Part shown: positions 22,241 to 25,622 of the stretch, piece by piece
Layout of the letters: each line of letters opens with the position of its first letter
How positions within the stretch are numbered: position 1 is the stretch's first letter
DNA from: JALXDT01 sp964634755
Lineage (GTDB): Bacteria > Acidobacteriota > Aminicenantia > JAMOAD01
Assembly (NCBI GenBank): GCA_964634755.1
Contig: CAZWJH010000029.1
Location: 1 to 25,622, forward strand
DNA length: 25,622 bases
Direction of reading: 5' to 3'
Program-made: the position numbers and the translations under genes
The notes under the pieces: generated by a model
Database searches by the model: none
Told to the model about the DNA's origin: nothing
What the model saw: only the letters and a program-made list of their open reading frames with translations

Positions 22241-25200
22241 TTATTTTTTCAGGAGACCAGACAAACTATAAATCGAAAATGGTTTTATTAAAATGTTGAC
22301 ATCATATTTTGTTTCTAATTTTTCAGCAAACTCTTTATCCGCCGCACTTGAAAGAAAAATAATCTTTTTTATATGTTTCTTTATAAAGGATACGAATCTT
22401 GTAATTTCTTTCTCTCTTTCTTTATTTAAACTCAAATCCAAGAAAAGATAATCTGCTTTTTCTTTTTTAGCTGTATCTCTTGCTTCCAAAATATTATTTA
22501 AATAAAATGTGTTGATTCCTAAAAATTCAAGCAATTGCTGTACCAATTCAGGGAAGATATCCCCATCTGAGAGGATAATTGCTTTTCCCTGAAACTTTCC
22601 TTTTAGTTCCAGAGGCAAAACAGAGCTTTCTCCTTTGCTCTTTTCTCCAGTTTTGGCTTTATACTGAGGCAAGTAAACAGAAAAGGTAGTACCTTCTCCC
22701 TTTCTGGAAGAAACTTTTATAAAGCCTCCGTGAGAATTTATTATTCTTTTGGTTATATAAAGCCCAATACCACTTCCTTTTGTCTCATCTTTTTCCTTAG
22801 TTGAAAAGAATGGCTCAAAAATTTTATTAAGATGCTTTTTTTCTATCCCCTCGCCATTATCCTTGACTTTAATAACCACATATCTCTTTCTCTCCACATT
22901 CCATTTTTTCGCATCCCCGGATCCTATCATCTGAGAGTTAACTTCAACCTGAATTTTTCCATCTTCTTTATTTCTCAAAGCATCCCTTGCATTTGTTAGA
23001 AGATTTAAAAACACTTGCATTAATTGATTTGAAATAGCTTTTACAAAGTATTCTCCCTTGCTTTCCCACTCCAACTGAACATTTTTTGGTAAAGAAGGAT
23101 CCACAATTATCATAACTTCTTCTAAAATCTTAACTATACTTTGAACTTCCGGTTTATCCTCTCCTTCCCGCGAGAAGCTCAATGTTTGAAAAACCATTTT
23201 ATGTGCTTTTTCCAAAATCTTTTTTATTCTAACCAGATACTCATCCCTTTTTCCCTCTACACTTGTTAACTCCAAAAGTTCAAGATATCCGGACATTCCA
23301 GATAAAATATTATTCATATCATGGGAAATTCCACCAATAAGATCCCCCAAAAGTTCTTTTTTTTGCGTTTGCTCTGCTCTTCTCCTAAAAAGCACCTTTT
23401 CACTTACATCAGTAAAAAGGTTAACGATAAAGCTCTTCCGCGGAAGAAGCTCCACAATTCTTTGCTCTACATAAAAATAATTTTCTCCAAATACCTTGAT
23501 TTTTTTATCTTCTTCAACAATATCCATCTTTTTTCTCTTTATCACACACGAAAAGCAAGGTTTATTTCTTCCAAATACAACTTCATAACACTTTCTTCCT
23601 TCCACCTCACTTCCAAATTTTTTCACAAACCCCTTGTTTTTATACACAATTTCAAAAGTAGCGGGATCCACAAGGTACACAGGATCTTCAAGATCATTGT
23701 AAATAGCTAAAATCGTAGAAAACCTCTCTTTTAAAATATCTCTATAATATTTAATTTTAAAATAAAGCTCAATAAATTTAAAAGCTTCTCTTATAGCATC
23801 CATTTCCTTAATAGAAAAAGTTATCTTTTTAGCATAATTTACAAATATTATAAATTTTTCAACTTGTGCACCTGTAAACACAGGGAATGCCATTAGCATC
23901 TTTATGTCTCGATGCTTCATGAAATTTGCAATTCTTGGCTCTGCAGAATCATTTTTAAAAAAAACCACTCGATTCTCCAATAATGTTTTCTTTAAAATAG
24001 GAATTTTTCTAAAATCAACTTCTTCGCCAATAGAAAAGAAATAACTAGTACTTATTTTTTCTTCCTCTATTCTAACTTCATCTTCCATTACAAAATTTTC
24101 ATTGCTTGATTTTCTAAAAAAACATATGCGTTCAAATCCTAATATCTTAGCTATGTTTGTAATAGTATCTCTAAAACTTCTTTTACCTCCCAATAAATAA
24201 CTACTTTCAGCTCCTATTGCTCTCAATACTTTAACAAAGCGAAGTTCTTCATGAAGAGCTAACTCTCTCGTTATGTCCTCTATAACAAACAAAAATTTTT
24301 TCTCTCCAAAAAAGTCCCTACTTATTAAATAATTTACCTTTACAATTATCTTCCTCAAAATTCTTCTTTTAAGATAAGTTGTAAAACTTCCCACAGATTC
24401 TTTTTCTTTATCGATAATCCTTGAACTTCCTTCTTCGAAAAACTCAAAAATATCTTTCCCCATTAATTCTTCTTTTTTTATCCCTAAAAACATCGCTATT
24501 TTTTCATTTGAAAAATTTACAATTCCTTTACTATCTGTAAGGATTAAAGCTCTATCCTCAATCTCCATTAAATCTTCAATAAGCTTGGCTGTTTCTACCT
24601 TTTGGGTTTCATCCAACCCAGCAAAAAGCACTCCCTTTTTTTTCTCTGCCTCAAAAGGTATTAAAAGAATTTCAAATAATCTTTTTTCCCCATTTTTACC
24701 TTCAAGAGGGAATTTTTCCAAATTAAAGCTTTTAGAATAATTGAAAACATTCTTTATGTTCGAAAGAAGAGGCTCTAAGCCGGAAGTCTTTACAGACAAT
24801 AATTCACTAATTTTATCTCCGAAAAACTCCTTTGCAGGCTTGTTAAAAGAGATTATTCTTTTACCATTTTCCAAAAAAATCAGAAGTAAAGGAAATTTAT
24901 CAGATACTTTTTTCCATGTCTCAAGAGAAACTTTCCATTCTTTCTCTTTATAAAGCACTTTTTTATAAAGCTCGGACAACTTTTGGAAAATATCTTCAAA
25001 TTCTTTTAAAACAAATTTCTTATTCGGAAGTTTTGGTGTTTTATTTTCAATTATTTTGTTTATATTTGAAACTACGGCTTTAAGCCCTTCAGAAAGATTT
25101 GAAGAAAAAGTGTTAAATTTAAAAAAATTATAAAAAAAGAGAAGAACAATAAAACTAATAACAGTAAGAACAAAAGGCACAAAGAGGATATTAAACAAAA

Positions 25201-25558
25201 AAGAACTTATTGATATTTTATAGACTACTATTTTCCCTCTTTGCGAATCTTTAAGATAGTAAAGAATCTTATTTTTAACCAAAAGAATCCCTGCCCCATC
25301 TTTCTTTATCTTTTTTAACTCAAAGATCTGTTTTTTATATGGATTGTTTAAAGGTTTTCCATTAATATCAAACAATTCAAATTTTCTCATACCTTTAGTG
25401 CCCTTTAAAACCAGATGATAATAGGCTATCTTAAGTTCTACTTTTTTTATCCTCTTTGAAAAACAATAAAAAGAAATAAAGGAAAAAAATAAAAATTCAA
25501 GAGTCACAAAACCAATAACAAATTTCGCAATTACATGTTTAACACTCTTAATCCTCAT
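22241..25558 (-). CDS. Membrane-bound hybrid sensor histidine kinase (PAS/PAS/GAF/PAS/HisKA/HATPase/REC)
   Basis: I place the start at ATG 25558; an upstream in-frame TTG at 25606 is the first triplet of the -35 box. The 1105-residue protein has a membrane helix (about 10-32), an extracytoplasmic segment of about 85 residues, and a second helix (about 118-143). Then come a coiled linker, two PAS-like domains (about 215-320 and 335-445), a GAF-like domain (about 465-610) and a third PAS (about 625-730) carrying Cys668-x-x-Cys671 (PCFSCVI). The HisKA box GISHDMNNIL has His746, and the ATPase has NLLTNARDAL, DNGEGI and GSGIGLYI. A C-terminal receiver (about 985-1105) has FLDLSL with Asp1041 and LIKPF, but the usual DD pair reads SDGD. 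The NtrB-like HDMNN box suits partners that are sigma-54 activators. No partner regulator is present. Confidence 0.92.
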   Translation of the reverse strand: MRIKSVKHVIAKFVIGFVTLEFLFFSFISFYCFSKRIKKVELKIAYYHLVLKGTKGMRKFELFDINGKPLNNPYKKQIFELKKIKKDGAGILLVKNKILYYLKDSQRGKIVVYKISISSFLFNILFVPFVLTVISFIVLLFFYNFFKFNTFSSNLSEGLKAVVSNINKIIENKTPKLPNKKFVLKEFEDIFQKLSELYKKVLYKEKEWKVSLETWKKVSDKFPLLLIFLENGKRIISFNKPAKEFFGDKISELLSVKTSGLEPLLSNIKNVFNYSKSFNLEKFPLEGKNGEKRLFEILLIPFEAEKKKGVLFAGLDETQKVETAKLIEDLMEIEDRALILTDSKGIVNFSNEKIAMFLGIKKEELMGKDIFEFFEEGSSRIIDKEKESVGSFTTYLKRRILRKIIVKVNYLISRDFFGEKKFLFVIEDITRELALHEELRFVKVLRAIGAESSYLLGGKRSFRDTITNIAKILGFERICFFRKSSNENFVMEDEVRIEEEKISTSYFFSIGEEVDFRKIPILKKTLLENRVVFFKNDSAEPRIANFMKHRDIKMLMAFPVFTGAQVEKFIIFVNYAKKITFSIKEMDAIREAFKFIELYFKIKYYRDILKERFSTILAIYNDLEDPVYLVDPATFEIVYKNKGFVKKFGSEVEGRKCYEVVFGRNKPCFSCVIKRKKMDIVEEDKKIKVFGENYFYVEQRIVELLPRKSFIVNLFTDVSEKVLFRRRAEQTQKKELLGDLIGGISHDMNNILSGMSGYLELLELTSVEGKRDEYLVRIKKILEKAHKMVFQTLSFSREGEDKPEVQSIVKILEEVMIIVDPSLPKNVQLEWESKGEYFVKAISNQLMQVFLNLLTNARDALRNKEDGKIQVEVNSQMIGSGDAKKWNVERKRYVVIKVKDNGEGIEKKHLNKIFEPFFSTKEKDETKGSGIGLYITKRIINSHGGFIKVSSRKGEGTTFSVYLPQYKAKTGEKSKGESSVLPLELKGKFQGKAIILSDGDIFPELVQQLLEFLGINTFYLNNILEARDTAKKEKADYLFLDLSLNKEREKEITRFVSFIKKHIKKIIFLSSAADKEFAEKLETKYDVNILIKPFSIYSLSGLLKK

Positions 25559-25577
25559 AATCCAGCCCTGTTTAAAA

Positions 25578-25606
25578 ATTCTAATATTAAAAAAAAATAA
25601 AGTCAA
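25578..25606 (-). promoter_or_regulatory. Sigma-70 promoter of the sensor kinase gene
   Basis: On the minus strand TTGACT (25606-25601) and TAGAAT (25583-25578) are separated by 17 bp. The predicted start near 25571 leaves about 13 bases before ATG 25558, with only a weak GG-rich ribosome binding sequence. This promoter excludes the upstream in-frame start. Confidence 0.8.
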
Positions 25607-25622
25607 GGCTTAACCAATTAAG

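Noticed and set aside
25559..25606. Extra 16 N-terminal residues of the sensor kinase
   Set aside because: The TTG start is the beginning of the -35 box; transcription starts downstream of it.

Overview
The window comes from an AT-rich, Gram-negative bacterium. It encodes two large TonB-dependent outer-membrane receptors of the Oar-like type (N-terminal carboxypeptidase-regulatory-like domain, then plug and barrel), three GWxTD-domain secreted proteins, and canonical GGAGG ribosome binding sites. GWxTD proteins next to Oar-like receptors are most typical of Acidobacteriota and Aminicenantes-like lineages. That assignment rests on family composition only and is tentative.

Layout. Positions 1-7001 are all minus strand: a secreted protein cut by the left edge, a GWxTD+TPR protein, a carboxypeptidase-regulatory-like+TPR protein, a strong terminator and receptor 1. 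Divergent from it, 7316-11263 (plus) is a tight operon of a GWxTD+TPR protein, a short GWxTD putative lipoprotein and a second carboxypeptidase-regulatory-like+TPR protein. It faces receptor 2 (11680-14706, minus), which has its own terminator. The window therefore holds two versions of one module: Oar-like receptor, regulatory-like/TPR protein and GWxTD/TPR protein(s).

The most striking signal is regulatory. Both receptor genes have a textbook sigma-54 (-24/-12) promoter just before the ribosome binding site, and upstream of it a tandem pair of palindromes (AATCCAAA-AA-TTTGGATT plus a degenerate copy). The geometry is identical in both: 49 bp from promoter to proximal palindrome, 22 bp between palindrome centres, while the spacer sequence is not conserved. 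This looks like an enhancer for one sigma-54 activator that co-regulates both receptors. The activator is not in the window. The accompanying GWxTD operon starts from a sigma-70-like promoter that predicts a leaderless mRNA.

From 14954 a plus-strand unit runs: an acidic protein with a degenerate receiver domain and a PopZ-like C-terminal helix, valS, and a polytopic GT-C-like membrane protein that overlaps the valS stop codon. It meets, stop codon on stop codon, a minus-strand pair encoding a small [2Fe-2S] protein and an FAD oxidoreductase with a second Cys cluster (HcnA/HcnB or split sarcosine-oxidase-alpha type). At the right end is a large minus-strand hybrid sensor kinase (PAS, PAS, GAF, PAS with CxxC, HisKA, HATPase, receiver) with its own sigma-70 promoter. 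No tRNA, rRNA, CRISPR array or mobile element was seen.
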